The notes: generated by a model from the sequence alone, not told the origin. Positions 7,980 through 16,724 are shown, counted from the stretch's first letter. The stretch: 64,000 nucleotides of DNA from Streptomyces apocyni (GCF_009739465.1 NZ_WHOM01000061.1:1-64000), one strand, 5' to 3'. Made by a program: numbers and translations.

Positions 7980-9722
7980 TCAGGGCCGGGGGATGTTCCT
8001 GAGGTTGGAGCGGGCCAGTTGGACCATCCGGCCCACCCCGCCGTTCAGCACGATCTTGCTGGCGGAGAGCGCGAAGCCCGTCACCATCTCGGATTTGATC
8101 TTCGGCGGGATGGAGAGCGCGTTCGGGTCGGTGACCACGTCCACCAGGGCCGGGCCCTGGTGCTTGAAGGCGTCCTTGAGCGCGCCCGCGAGGTGCTTGG
8201 GCTTCTCCACCCGGACTCCGTGGGCGCCCGCCGCACGGGCGATCGCCGCGAAGTCCGGGTTGTGGTTGGTCGTGCCGTACGAGGGAAGTCCGGAGACGAG
8301 CATCTCCAACTCGACCATGCCCAGCGAGGAGTTGTTGAAGAGCACGACCTTCACCGGCAGGTCGTACTGGACCAGGGTCAGGAAGTCGCCCATCAGCATG
8401 GCGAATCCGCCGTCGCCCGACATGGAGATCACTTGGCGGTCGCGGTCGATGAGCTGGGCGCCGATGGCCTGCGGTAGCGCGTTCGCCATCGAGCCGTGCG
8501 AGAAGGAGCCGATGATCCGGCGCCGTCCGTTGGGCGAGAGATAGCGGGCCGCCCAGACGTTGCACATGCCGGTGTCCACGGTGAACACGGCGTCGTCCGC
8601 GGCGAGTTCGTCGAGCACCGAGGCGACGTACTCGGGGTGGATCGGGACGTGCTTGTCGACCTTGCGGGTGTAGGCCTTGACCACGCCCTCCAGCGCGTCC
8701 GCGTGCTTCTCGAGCATCTTGTCGAGGAACCTGCGGTGGGCCTTGGGCCGCACCCGCGGCGTGATACAGCGCAGCGTCTCCCGCACGTCGCCCCACACCG
8801 CGAGATCCAGCCGGGAGCGACGGCCGAGGCGCTCGGGGCGGACATCCACCTGGACGATCTTCACGTCGTCGGGCAGGAAGGCGTTGTACGGGAAGTCGGT
8901 GCCGAGCAGGATCAGCAGATCGCACGCGTGGGTGGCTTCATAGGCCGCGCCGTAGCCGAGCAGGCCGCTCATGCCGACGTCGTACGGGTTGTCGTACTGG
9001 ATCCACTCCTTGCCGCGCAGCGCGTGACCGACCGGGGCCTTGACGGCCTCCGCGAACTCCATCACCTCGGCGTGCGCCCCCGCTGTGCCGCTGCCGCAGA
9101 AGAGTGTGACCTTGTCCGCCTCGTCGATCATCGACACGAGTTGGTGGATCTCCGCGTCGCCGGGACGTACGGAGGGCCGGGAGGTGACCAGGCCGAGCTC
9201 CGGCGCCCGCTCGGGGGCGGGTGCGGAGGCGATGTCGCCCGGCAGCGAGACGACGCTGACGCCGCCGCGGCCGATGGCGTGCTGGATGGCGGTCTGGAGC
9301 AGGCGGGGCATCTGCTGGGGGGTGGAGACCAGTTCGCTGTAGTGGCTGCACTCGCGGAACAACTGGTCCGGGTGGGTCTCCTGGAAGAAGCTGAGACCGA
9401 TCTCGCTGGAGGGGATGTGCGAGGCGAGGGCGAGGACCGGGGCCATCGAACGGTGGGCGTCGTACAGGCCGTTGATCAGGTGCAGGTTGCCCGGGCCGCA
9501 GGAGCCCGCGCAGGCGGTGAGTTTGCCGGTGATCTGGGCCTCGGCGCCGGCCGCGAAGGCGGCGGTCTCCTCGTGCCTGACATGGACCCAGTCGATGTCA
9601 GGGGTGCGGCGGACGGCGTCCACGACGGGGTTGAGGCTGTCGCCGACGACTCCGTACAGCCGCCGCACCCCCGCGCGCGCGAGGATGTCCACGAACTGTT
9701 CGGCGACGTTCTGCTTTCCCAT
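7980..9722 (-). CDS. poxB: Pyruvate oxidase/dehydrogenase (quinone), TPP-dependent, PoxB type
   Basis: 580 residues, the normal size of PoxB. The start MGKQNVAEQFVDILARAGVRRLYGVVGDS is typical, with GAGGGG 9 nt upstream, so an in-frame extension to 9983 is rejected. Three domains are recognisable: the N-terminal pyrimidine-binding domain with the catalytic Glu in HEETAAFAAGA; the central FAD/NAD-like domain; and the C-terminal TPP domain with GDGGFAMLMGD followed about 20 residues later by NN. The family decarboxylates pyruvate to acetate and CO2 and passes electrons to membrane quinones in stationary or low-oxygen growth. A quinone rather than oxygen acceptor is inferred from homology. The gene is monocistronic, with about 70 nt between it and the PP2C gene. 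Confidence 0.88.
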   Translation of the reverse strand: MGKQNVAEQFVDILARAGVRRLYGVVGDSLNPVVDAVRRTPDIDWVHVRHEETAAFAAGAEAQITGKLTACAGSCGPGNLHLINGLYDAHRSMAPVLALASHIPSSEIGLSFFQETHPDQLFRECSHYSELVSTPQQMPRLLQTAIQHAIGRGGVSVVSLPGDIASAPAPERAPELGLVTSRPSVRPGDAEIHQLVSMIDEADKVTLFCGSGTAGAHAEVMEFAEAVKAPVGHALRGKEWIQYDNPYDVGMSGLLGYGAAYEATHACDLLILLGTDFPYNAFLPDDVKIVQVDVRPERLGRRSRLDLAVWGDVRETLRCITPRVRPKAHRRFLDKMLEKHADALEGVVKAYTRKVDKHVPIHPEYVASVLDELAADDAVFTVDTGMCNVWAARYLSPNGRRRIIGSFSHGSMANALPQAIGAQLIDRDRQVISMSGDGGFAMLMGDFLTLVQYDLPVKVVLFNNSSLGMVELEMLVSGLPSYGTTNHNPDFAAIARAAGAHGVRVEKPKHLAGALKDAFKHQGPALVDVVTDPNALSIPPKIKSEMVTGFALSASKIVLNGGVGRMVQLARSNLRNIPRP

Positions 9723-9792
9723 GGTGCGCGCACCCCTCTGCCGTCGTGGGTCTGATGGCCGTGATACGTCCATCCACGCATGGGGCGTGCGG

Positions 9793-11232
9793 TTATGCCT
9801 CCCAGACAGCGCACGCCGTACGGTCGTCGGCGTAGCCCTTCGCCCGGATCTGGGTGTCGGCCAGGAAGGCGGCGAGGCCCGGCGGGGCCTGGGCCCACCA
9901 GCGTTCCCCGAGGTGTCCGGCGAGCTCGGGCTGGCCGCGCATCGGCTCGGCCAGGCCGCCGGTGCACAGCAGCAAGGTGTCACCCGGGCGGGCTACCGAG
10001 GCGCGGAAGCGGAAGGGTTCCCGCAGGGGCTCGGGGGTGGGTTCGTAGGGGCTGGCCAGGGCGGGGATGCCCAGGTCCATGGTGAGCCGGTCGCCTTCCG
10101 GAGTCTCGGCCGCCGATGCTTGGGGCGCTGGTGTCTGGGTCGCTGGTGTCCGGGCTGCCGGGTCCGCCGGGGTGGAGCCGAAGCCGACAACGGGTTCTCC
10201 CGCCGATTCGGCGACCGTCGGCTCGATGTCCTGCCACTCGCCGTCCCTGAGCCGGAAGAGCCCGCCACCACCGACGCCGAAGAACACGCGCGTACGGCAC
10301 TCGGGGGCGGCGGGGATCAGCAGGCAGCGCAGGCTGGTGGTCGTGAACTCCTCGGGCGGGACGCCGCGTTCGGCGGCGGCCGCCCGTAGTCTGCCCAGGC
10401 TGCGGTCGGTGAGCCGGTGCAGCCCGGATTTCAGGTCGCCGCGCCGGGCGGCCCTGATGTCCTCGGCGAGCCGTTCGTGGCTGCGCCCCACGGCACGGCC
10501 GATCCACTGGCAGGCTTCGGCGGCGGCGCGGTGCGCGTCGGGTGTGGCCCGGGCGCCGGTGGCCATCGCGACGAGGATCAGCGCGGCCTCGCCCGTGCCG
10601 AAGCGGGCGGTGAGCAGCGAGTCCCTGCGCGGCTCGCCGCGGTAGCGCGCGGAGTCCCCGCGCAGGGAGGTCGCGCGCAAGGTACAGGTCCCGTAGCGGG
10701 CGCCCTCGAGCACCGTGTCCGTCACCAGCTCGTCGAGTGCGTCCGGCTCGGCGGCGGGCAGGGTGCTGGGCTCGGGGTCGTACGTCGGCGGCCCGTCACC
10801 CACATGGCCCACCGAGGGGCGCGGCGGGGGCGCGGCGGGCCGCTGTGCGGGTACGCCCACCACGGGCGCCCGGGAGCCGGAGGCGGCCCCCGCGAGGCCG
10901 GAGCCGGGGTCCGGGTCGGGGCCAGCGCCGGGGCCCGGCGCGGACCCACCGGGGCTCCGGTCAGGCGAGGCGGGACGCGGGCCGAACGTCGTGGGCGCCG
11001 GTGGAGTACCGGCTACCTCCCAGGGCGCGCGGGGCGGGGTGTAGTGCGGTTGCGCCGGGCGGCGGCGGGGTGGCGCCGTCTCGAGGGTGCCCGCGGCTGA
11101 GGCGAAGCGGTCGTCCAGCGTGTCGGGGCCGGCCGCCGGGCCCGTGTCGTCGGTCGAGTCGTCGTATAACTGGCCCCACCAGTCGTCCTCCTGGCCGGAG
11201 GTGCCGGAGTACCTGTCCCCCTGCTGGCTCAT
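9793..11232 (-). CDS. PP2C-like protein phosphatase with Pro-rich N-terminus
   Basis: 479 residues. The ATG at 11232 begins MSQQGDRYSGTSGQEDDWWG; upstream in-frame codons look non-coding. Residues 1-200 are Pro/Ala/Gly/Asp-rich and probably disordered. The C-terminal part is a PP2C-type fold: the segment GEAALILVAMATGARA, the late motif LLLCTGGLAEPM and the terminal DDRTACAVWEA are characteristic. The usual first metal-binding DG motif is not obvious, so activity may be altered. Such proteins dephosphorylate Ser/Thr targets or anti-sigma antagonists. It lies just upstream of poxB in the same direction. Divergent from it is a TrmB/LuxR-like regulator. The last residues were checked only by eye. 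Confidence 0.75.
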   Translation of the reverse strand: MSQQGDRYSGTSGQEDDWWGQLYDDSTDDTGPAAGPDTLDDRFASAAGTLETAPPRRRPAQPHYTPPRAPWEVAGTPPAPTTFGPRPASPDRSPGGSAPGPGAGPDPDPGSGLAGAASGSRAPVVGVPAQRPAAPPPRPSVGHVGDGPPTYDPEPSTLPAAEPDALDELVTDTVLEGARYGTCTLRATSLRGDSARYRGEPRRDSLLTARFGTGEAALILVAMATGARATPDAHRAAAEACQWIGRAVGRSHERLAEDIRAARRGDLKSGLHRLTDRSLGRLRAAAAERGVPPEEFTTTSLRCLLIPAAPECRTRVFFGVGGGGLFRLRDGEWQDIEPTVAESAGEPVVGFGSTPADPAARTPATQTPAPQASAAETPEGDRLTMDLGIPALASPYEPTPEPLREPFRFRASVARPGDTLLLCTGGLAEPMRGQPELAGHLGERWWAQAPPGLAAFLADTQIRAKGYADDRTACAVWEA

Positions 11233-11505
11233 GCCCCCTATTGTCCACCGCGAGGGGCGTACGAAAACGGGGCATCCGGAAATAGTCGGCCGGAACGTAT
11301 GCGCGATTCGGCCCGCGATCGAGTCTGCGGTGAAGACGCGTGGCGAAGTGGCGGGTGGTGCGTGGATGATGTCGTGCGGCGGGTTCGCGCCGTGGCCGTT
11401 TCCCGCCAAAGTGGGGGCGACCGTGGTGGGCGACCGCTGCGTTCGCGGGTCCGGGGGAAGGGCTTGGGGAGCGGGGCGGAGACCAGGAATCGGGGAAAAC
11501 AGCGC

Positions 11506-12513
11506 GTGGGAAAAGACACTGGCTTGCTAGCGGCCATAGGACTCGACGAGGCGCAGGAGTCGGCGTATCGCACGCTCGTCTCACTCGGCGTCGCTGACGT
11601 GCCCGATCTGGCGCGCCGCCTGGCGCTCGGCGAGCACGAGATGGAGCGCGCGCTGCGCCGCCTCGAACACCACGGCCTCGCGGCGCAGTCGTCCGCGTGC
11701 CCGCGCCGCTGGGTGGCGGCCCCGCCCGGGGTCGCGCTCGGCCCCCTGCTCACCCAGCAACGCCATGAGCTGGAGAAGGCGGAGCTGGCGGCAGCACTGC
11801 TGGCCGACGACTACCGGGCCCAGGCCAGCGAGCCCGGCGTACGTGACCTGGTCGAGGTGGTGACGGGCGCGGGCGCCGTCGGCCGCCGCTTCCTGCAGCT
11901 GCGGCTCGGGGCGACCCAGGAGGTGTGCGCCCTGGTGACCGGGAAGCCGGACGTGGTCTCGGGGATGGACCACGACGCCGGGCCCGAGTCCACGGACCGC
12001 GGCGTCGACTACCGGGTGGTGGTCGAGCGGGACGTGCTGCTGCTGCCCACCGGACGCGGCGAGCTGTCCGCCGCGCTCGGCAGGAACGAGCGGATACGGA
12101 CGGTCGACCGGGTACCGACCAAGCTGGTGATCGCCGACCGCTCGCTGGCGATGGTGCCGCTCACCCCACGGGACGCGGAACCGGCCGCGCTGGTCGTCCG
12201 TGCCAGTGGCCTCCTGGAGTCGCTCACCGGGCTGTTCGACGCGGTGTGGCGGGAGGCGCTGCCGCTGCGGCTCAGTGGGGGCGGCGAGCCGGTCGAGGAG
12301 CGTCCGGACGGCCCGGACGCCACGGATCTGGAGATCCTCTCGCTGCTGCTGGCCGGGCTGACCGACGCGAGCGTCGCCAAGCGTCTGGAGCTGGGGCTGC
12401 GCACCGTACAGCGCCGGGTGAAGCGGCTGATGGAACTGGCGGACGTGACGACCCGGCTCCAGCTGGGGTGGCACGCGTACGAACGGGGCTGGGTGGCACG
12501 GGAGCCGCGCTGA
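11506..12513 (+). CDS. TrmB-like/LuxR-type helix-turn-helix regulator
   Basis: 335 residues from a GTG with GGGGA 9 nt upstream; further upstream in-frame codons are unlikely. The N-terminus is a TrmB-like winged helix (AIGLDEAQESAYRTLVSLG, then VPDLARRLALGEHEMERALRRLE). The middle resembles a phospholipase D-like or sugar-sensing domain seen in TrmB relatives. The C-terminus is a LuxR-type helix-turn-helix, about 285-335 (GLTDASVAKRLELGLRTVQRR). This double-HTH arrangement is common in Streptomyces orphan regulators. The effector and targets are unknown. The gene is divergent from the PP2C-like gene across 270 bp in which I saw no clear operator. Confidence 0.83.
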   Translation: MGKDTGLLAAIGLDEAQESAYRTLVSLGVADVPDLARRLALGEHEMERALRRLEHHGLAAQSSACPRRWVAAPPGVALGPLLTQQRHELEKAELAAALLADDYRAQASEPGVRDLVEVVTGAGAVGRRFLQLRLGATQEVCALVTGKPDVVSGMDHDAGPESTDRGVDYRVVVERDVLLLPTGRGELSAALGRNERIRTVDRVPTKLVIADRSLAMVPLTPRDAEPAALVVRASGLLESLTGLFDAVWREALPLRLSGGGEPVEERPDGPDATDLEILSLLLAGLTDASVAKRLELGLRTVQRRVKRLMELADVTTRLQLGWHAYERGWVAREPR

Positions 12514-12595
12514 CGTCCCGTGTTCACGGCTCCCCCGATGCCTTGCGGGGGCGCCCTGACCTGCCAGATCGCCCGAGCTCCGGCACGCTGGGCAG

Positions 12596-13078
12596 ATGGG
12601 CGTCTCCGAGCTCCTGCTGGTCAGCATGGTGATGCTGCTCGGCCTGAGCGGGGTGCTCATACCCGGCGTTCCCGGGGCCTGGTTGGTGTGGGGCGCCATC
12701 CTGTGGTGGTCCCTGCGCATCCAGACGCAGGTGGCCTGGTGGGTGCTGGTGGGGGCGACCGTCGTGCTGCTGCTGGCCGAGGCCGTGCTGCTGTTGCTGC
12801 CTCCGCGCCGCATACGCGGCCTCGGGGTCGACCGGCGTCTGGTGGAGTACGCGGGGTTCGGGGCGCTGATCGGGTTCTTCGTGGTGCCGGTGGTGGGCGC
12901 GGTACCGGGATTCGTGGGCGGGATCTACGTCTGCGAACGGCGCCGGCTCGGCAGCCACGGGGCGGCGAAGGCGACCACCCGGGTGCTGATGCGGGCGGCG
13001 GGGACGAGTGTGCTGGTCGAGCTGTTCGCGTGTCTGCTGGTCATGGGGGCGTGGCTGGGGGCGCTGATCTGGGGGTGA
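12596..13078 (+). CDS. DUF456 family membrane protein
   Basis: 160 residues with four to five hydrophobic segments, at about 5-30, 35-60, 80-105 and 135-158. The glycine-rich signature GVLIPGVPGAWLVWGAILWW and the second glycine run IGFFVVPVVGAVPGFVGGIYVCE are typical of DUF456, a small integral membrane family of unknown function. No charged catalytic residues are conserved in the helices. The gene lies 82 nt after the TrmB/LuxR-like regulator and 57 nt before the PPOX gene in the same direction, so it could be in a loose operon. Confidence 0.87.
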   Translation: MGVSELLLVSMVMLLGLSGVLIPGVPGAWLVWGAILWWSLRIQTQVAWWVLVGATVVLLLAEAVLLLLPPRRIRGLGVDRRLVEYAGFGALIGFFVVPVVGAVPGFVGGIYVCERRRLGSHGAAKATTRVLMRAAGTSVLVELFACLLVMGAWLGALIWG

Positions 13079-13135
13079 CACGGGCAGGCGTTCAAACTGC
13101 CGCGGGGAGCGGGGTGGACGTGTCAGGCTCGCCGT

Positions 13136-13510
13136 ATGACCGCATTCAGTGAGGCCGAGCGCGCGTATCTGAAGACCCAGCGTCTTGGACGGCTGGCGAC
13201 CGTCGATCCGACGGGGCAGCCGCAGGCGAACCCGGTCGGGTTCTTCCCGCAGGACGACGGGACGATCCTGGTCGGCGGATACGCGCTGGGTACGACCAAG
13301 AAGTGGCGCAACCTCCAGCACAATCCCAAGGTCGCCCTGGTCGTGGACGACCTGGCCAGCGTCACGCCCTGGCATGTGCGGGGTGTGGACATCCGCGGCG
13401 AGGCGGAGCTGCTGACCGGGCCGAACGACCTGGGCCCGCACTTCAGCGACGAGGTCATCCGTATCCACCCGAAGAGGATTCACAGCTGGGGCCTGGAGGA
13501 CGAGGGCTGA
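13136..13510 (+). CDS. PPOX-class F420/FMN-dependent oxidoreductase
   Basis: 124 residues, the normal size for a single pyridoxamine-5-phosphate-oxidase-like split barrel. The typical start MTAFSEAERAYLKTQRLGRL is followed by ATVDPTGQPQANPVGF, the first strand pair, and by KWRNLQHNPKVALVVDD, which contributes to cofactor binding in this class. The Streptomyces relatives use F420 or FMN to reduce small molecules. The substrate is unknown. There is little Shine-Dalgarno sequence before the ATG. The gene converges on ogt, whose stop codon lies 24 nt downstream within a tandem duplication. Confidence 0.87.
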   Translation: MTAFSEAERAYLKTQRLGRLATVDPTGQPQANPVGFFPQDDGTILVGGYALGTTKKWRNLQHNPKVALVVDDLASVTPWHVRGVDIRGEAELLTGPNDLGPHFSDEVIRIHPKRIHSWGLEDEG

Positions 13511-13518
13511 GCCACAGG

Positions 13519-13550
13519 TCAGAGTGCTCCTTCGTCAGAGTGCTCCTTCG
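13519..13550. repeat. 16-bp tandem duplication carrying the ogt stop codon
   Basis: Two perfect copies of TCAGAGTGCTCCTTCG, at 13519-13534 and 13535-13550. On the minus strand the second copy contains the last codons and TGA of ogt, and the first copy repeats them just downstream, so a second TGA follows 16 nt after the first. Confidence 0.9.
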
Positions 13551-14029
13551 AGTGTGAGCAGTCGCTGCTTGCGGTCCAGACCGCCCGCGTAGCCGGTGAG
13601 CGAGCCATCCGCGCCGATCACGCGGTGGCACGGGCGCACGATCAGCAGCGGGTTGGCGCCGACCGCGCCGCCGACGGCGCGTACGGCGGCGCGTGAGGCA
13701 CCGGTCGCGGCGGCCAGGGCGCCGTAGGTGGTGGTCGCTCCGTACGGTACGGAGTCGAGGGCGGCCCAGATCCGCTCGCGGAAGTCGGTGCCGTCGGTGC
13801 GCAGGACGAGGTCGAAGTCCTTGACCTCCCCCGCGAAGTAGGCCCGCAGCTGCGCCTCGGCGTCCCGGAACGCGCCGGGTGCGTGGCGCCAGTCGGGCCG
13901 TACAGTGCGGCCGCCGCGCTGCCCCGGTACGGAGAGCGACGTCAGGGCGCCGGAGCCGTCGCCGGTGAGCAGCAGCTCGCCGAGCGGGCTGTCGAGGGTC
14001 GCGTAATACGTGGTGGCGGTCGTGGTCAT
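13535..14029 (-). CDS. ogt: Methylated-DNA--[protein]-cysteine S-methyltransferase
   Basis: 164 residues, a normal Ogt length. The start ATG overlaps the stop of the Ada/AlkA-type gene by 4 nt (ATGA), so the two are translationally coupled repair genes. The C-terminal DNA-binding domain has GATTTYGALAAATGASRAAVRAVGGAVGANPL. It leads to the active-site motif PCHRVIG, whose cysteine accepts the alkyl group from O6-alkylguanine in a single-turnover repair. An N-terminal domain of about 80 residues is present as usual. Induction by methylation damage through the upstream Ada-type protein is a reasonable inference. The last codons lie in a tandem duplication. Confidence 0.95.
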   Translation of the reverse strand: MTTTATTYYATLDSPLGELLLTGDGSGALTSLSVPGQRGGRTVRPDWRHAPGAFRDAEAQLRAYFAGEVKDFDLVLRTDGTDFRERIWAALDSVPYGATTTYGALAAATGASRAAVRAVGGAVGANPLLIVRPCHRVIGADGSLTGYAGGLDRKQRLLTLEGAL

Positions 14030-15429
14030 CGTCTGGTCTCCAATTCTCGCTGTGTCCGAAGGTGCTGTACGGCGTACGACCGCCAGGGCCGCCACGCATC
14101 GCTCACCGGCGCCCCCGGCAGCCCCACGTCGGGGTCCCCGAGCGCCCGCATCCGGATGTACGCCGCCGTCCAGGCGTCCACCCCGGGTACCCGGAGCAGA
14201 TCCCGCTCGGCGTCGTCACGGTCCGCGCCCGCGTCCAGGCGCACCGAGCCGTCGGCGAGCGCGGCGGCCAGCGGCAGGTCTAGGGGCAGGTCCAGCGCCG
14301 ACGCGGCGGCGAGGGCGGCCGGTGCGGGGAAGACGTGGGTGAGCGAGCCGCACGGGACGTCCAGGGCCTTGCCGTACTCGGCCACCAGACGCTCGGCCGC
14401 TCGCGGTCCGACGACGGTACGGATCGCCAGTTCCTCGGGGTCGGCCGCGCCCGGCGAGCGCAGGCCCGGGCGGGCGGCCACCAGCGGCGCGAGCCGGGGT
14501 GTGGCGCCGAGCCGCTCGTCGATGGCGTACGGGTCGGCGTCCAGGTCGAACAGCCGCCGCAGCCGCTGTACGGCGGTGGTGAGGTCGCGCAGGTCGGTGA
14601 GGTGGATGCGGGCGTCCAGCCAGGGCCCGGTCTGCCGCTCGTCCACGGCGCCGATGCCGGTGCCGTGCGGCAGCCGCAGGGTGCGCCGGTAGGTGCGGGC
14701 GCCGGGGGTGCCGGTGACCTCCTCGACGCGGTGGATGGCGTCGTCGGCGAGCAGGTCGAAGACGGCGGTGGCGTGGTACGGGCCACGGTGGGCGAGCCGC
14801 AGCGGTACGCCCGCGACCAGGCCTGATTCGGCGCTGCCGACGGGCAGGGCGGGTGCCCGGCTCAGCCGGGTGCCTGTCTCGGCGCGCAGGGCGCTGGGGG
14901 TGCGGGCGTAGATCTGCCGGATGGTGTCGTTGAACTGCCGTACGCTCGCGAACCCGGCGGCGAAGGCGATGTCCGTGACGGGCAGCTCGGTGGTCTGCAG
15001 CAGCAGCCGCGCGGTGTGTGCCCGCTGGGCGCGGGCGAGCGCGACGGGGCCCGCGCCCAGTTCGGCGGTCAGCTGGCGCTGTACCTGGCGGGAGCTGTAG
15101 CCGAGGCGCAGGGCGAGCCCCGGCACGCCTTCGCGGTCCACGACTCCGTCGCCGATGAGGCGCATGGCCCGGCCGACGATGTCGGCGCGGGCGTTCCACT
15201 CGGCGGAGCCGGGTACGGCGTCGGGGCGGCAGCGTCGGCAGGCTCGGAAGCCGGAGCCCTGGGCGGCGGCCGCGGTCGGGTAGAAGCGGACGTTGCGGCG
15301 TTTGGGGGTGACGGCGGGGCAGCTGGGGCGGCAGTAGATACCGGTGGTCTCGACGGCGAAGAAGAACTCTCCGTCGAAGCGTGCGTCGCGGCTGCGCACC
15401 GCCTCGTACCTGGTGTCTTCATCGTTCAC
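14026..15429 (-). CDS. Ada/AlkA-type DNA repair and regulatory protein with an incomplete glycosylase domain
   Basis: 467 residues from GTG at 15429. Domains in order are as follows. First, an Ada zinc domain with the four-cysteine set in ETTGIYCRPSCPA and FRACRRCRPDA; the first is the methylphosphotriester acceptor. Next, an AraC-type DNA-binding domain, about 80-180, including FAAGFASVRQFNDTIRQIYA. Then an AlkA N-terminal domain, about 190-260. Last, the HhH-GPD glycosylase domain, with VPGVDAWTAAYIRMRALGDPDV. In AlkA the next residues are the catalytic aspartate and a helix (about 25 residues, typically LPTDLG...). Here the chain passes directly to GLPGAPVSDAWRPWRSYA, so that loop and the aspartate appear to be absent. 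The protein may keep its adaptive-response sensing role but have lost base excision. The gene is coupled to ogt. Confidence 0.9.
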   Translation of the reverse strand: MNDEDTRYEAVRSRDARFDGEFFFAVETTGIYCRPSCPAVTPKRRNVRFYPTAAAAQGSGFRACRRCRPDAVPGSAEWNARADIVGRAMRLIGDGVVDREGVPGLALRLGYSSRQVQRQLTAELGAGPVALARAQRAHTARLLLQTTELPVTDIAFAAGFASVRQFNDTIRQIYARTPSALRAETGTRLSRAPALPVGSAESGLVAGVPLRLAHRGPYHATAVFDLLADDAIHRVEEVTGTPGARTYRRTLRLPHGTGIGAVDERQTGPWLDARIHLTDLRDLTTAVQRLRRLFDLDADPYAIDERLGATPRLAPLVAARPGLRSPGAADPEELAIRTVVGPRAAERLVAEYGKALDVPCGSLTHVFPAPAALAAASALDLPLDLPLAAALADGSVRLDAGADRDDAERDLLRVPGVDAWTAAYIRMRALGDPDVGLPGAPVSDAWRPWRSYAVQHLRTQRELETRR

Positions 15430-15498
15430 ACCGTCCAGTGTGCGGTGTGCCGGAGACACCGGCTGGCGGTTTTCGGACGCGGCACTCCCCCACCGGAG

Positions 15499-15541
15499 CC
15501 ACCGCCCCCACCGGACCCGGCTGGTCCGGTGGGGGCGGTGG
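15499..15541 (-). terminator. Strong hairpin downstream of rsgA
   Basis: A perfect 19-bp stem (15499-15517 with 15523-15541) and a 5-nt loop lie 22 nt after the rsgA stop. They are GC-rich without a long T tract, as is usual for Streptomyces terminators. The hairpin also insulates the Ada/AlkA promoter region. Confidence 0.8.
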
Positions 15542-15563
15542 GGGCGTGCCGTGCGGGATGAGG

Positions 15564-16649
15564 TCAGCGGAAGCGGCCCCGCTTGGCGTCCAGGGACGCC
15601 CTGCCCGCTTGCAGCTTCAGGCGCCACTCCCGGCTGAGCTCCTTGCGGAGCCGGACGTCGGTCTTCGCGGCGATCCGCTGGTTCTCGCGCAGCAGCTTGC
15701 GGTAGCTGTCGAGTCGGCGCTCAGGCAGTGTGCCGTCCGCGAGTGCCGCGAGCACCGCGCAGTCCGGCTCGGCCTCGTGCCCGCAGTCGTGGAACCGGCA
15801 CGCATCGGCCAGCTCCTCGATCTCGGAGAAGACCTGACCGACACCCGACTCGGCGTCCCACAGGCCGACTCCACGCAGCCCTGGGGTGTCGATGAGGACA
15901 CCGCCGCCGGGCAGCGCGAGGAGGTTGCGGGTGGTCGTGGTGTGCCGGCCCTTGCCGTCGACGTCGCGGATGGCCTGGACCTCCATGACGTCCTGGCCGA
16001 GCAGTGCGTTGGCCAGCGTGGACTTGCCCGCGCCGGACACGCCGAGCAGCACACTGGTGCCACCCGCGACCACCGCTCCGAGGACCTCGATCCCCTCGCG
16101 GGTCGCCGCGCTGACGGCCAGTACCTGCACGCCCGGTGCCGTCGTCTCGACATCCGAGACCAGGTGTCCAAGGGTGACCGGGTCGGGCACCAGGTCGGCC
16201 TTGGTGAGGACGACCAGGGGCTGTGCGCCGCTCTCCCAGGCGAGCGCGAGGAACCGTTCGATACGGCCGAGGTCGAGTTCCACCGCGAGCGATACGGCGA
16301 TGATCGCGTGGTCGACGTTGGCCGCGAGGACCTGGCCCTCGGAGCGCCGGGTGGAGGTGTTGCGCAGGAAGGCCGTACGCCGCGGCAGATAGTCGCGTAC
16401 GAGCCGTGGGTCGCTGCCTTCGGGGTCGACGGCGGCCCAGTCACCGGTGCAGATCACCCGCATCGGATCGCGCGGGGTGACCAGCGAGGTGTCGGCGCGT
16501 ACGGTGCCGTCGGCCGTCACGACGTCGCACTGGCCACGGTCGACGCGTATCACTCGGCCGGGCACCAGGCCCTGCTCGGCGTACGGGGCGAAGGCGGCGG
16601 CCCAGTGGGTGTCCCAGCCGTACGAGGCCAGGGCGGAGGGGAAAGTCAA
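15564..16649 (-). CDS. rsgA: Ribosome small subunit-dependent GTPase RsgA
   Basis: 361 residues from a TTG start with AAGGG 5-6 nt upstream. It has an N-terminal OB fold. A circularly permuted GTPase domain follows, with G4 (VVLTKADLV) ahead of G1 (GVSGAGKSTLANAL) and G3 (DTPG). The C-terminal zinc finger is CRFHDCGHEAEPDC, about residues 290-305. RsgA helps mature the 30S subunit. The Shine-Dalgarno sequence lies in a small hairpin (16655-16669), and a 23-codon ORF with an excellent ribosome binding site sits 75 nt upstream. This suggests translational control. The gene is upstream of a strong terminator. Confidence 0.95.
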   Translation of the reverse strand: MTFPSALASYGWDTHWAAAFAPYAEQGLVPGRVIRVDRGQCDVVTADGTVRADTSLVTPRDPMRVICTGDWAAVDPEGSDPRLVRDYLPRRTAFLRNTSTRRSEGQVLAANVDHAIIAVSLAVELDLGRIERFLALAWESGAQPLVVLTKADLVPDPVTLGHLVSDVETTAPGVQVLAVSAATREGIEVLGAVVAGGTSVLLGVSGAGKSTLANALLGQDVMEVQAIRDVDGKGRHTTTTRNLLALPGGGVLIDTPGLRGVGLWDAESGVGQVFSEIEELADACRFHDCGHEAEPDCAVLAALADGTLPERRLDSYRKLLRENQRIAAKTDVRLRKELSREWRLKLQAGRASLDAKRGRFR

Positions 16650-16654
16650 GGGGA

Positions 16655-16669
16655 ACCCTTCACAAGGGT
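16655..16669 (-). promoter_or_regulatory. Hairpin sequestering the rsgA ribosome binding site
   Basis: ACCCTT-CAC-AAGGGT on the plus strand. In the rsgA mRNA (minus strand) this gives ACCCUU-GUG-AAGGGU, a 6-bp stem with a 3-nt loop. The 3' arm contains the AAGGG that lies 5-6 nt before the TTG start, so folding would block initiation. Confidence 0.55.
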
Positions 16670-16724
16670 GGCCCCGGCTGCGCGCGCTGGGCGCGAGAAA
16701 AGTCCTGCGAGAGGCGAGAGTGGG

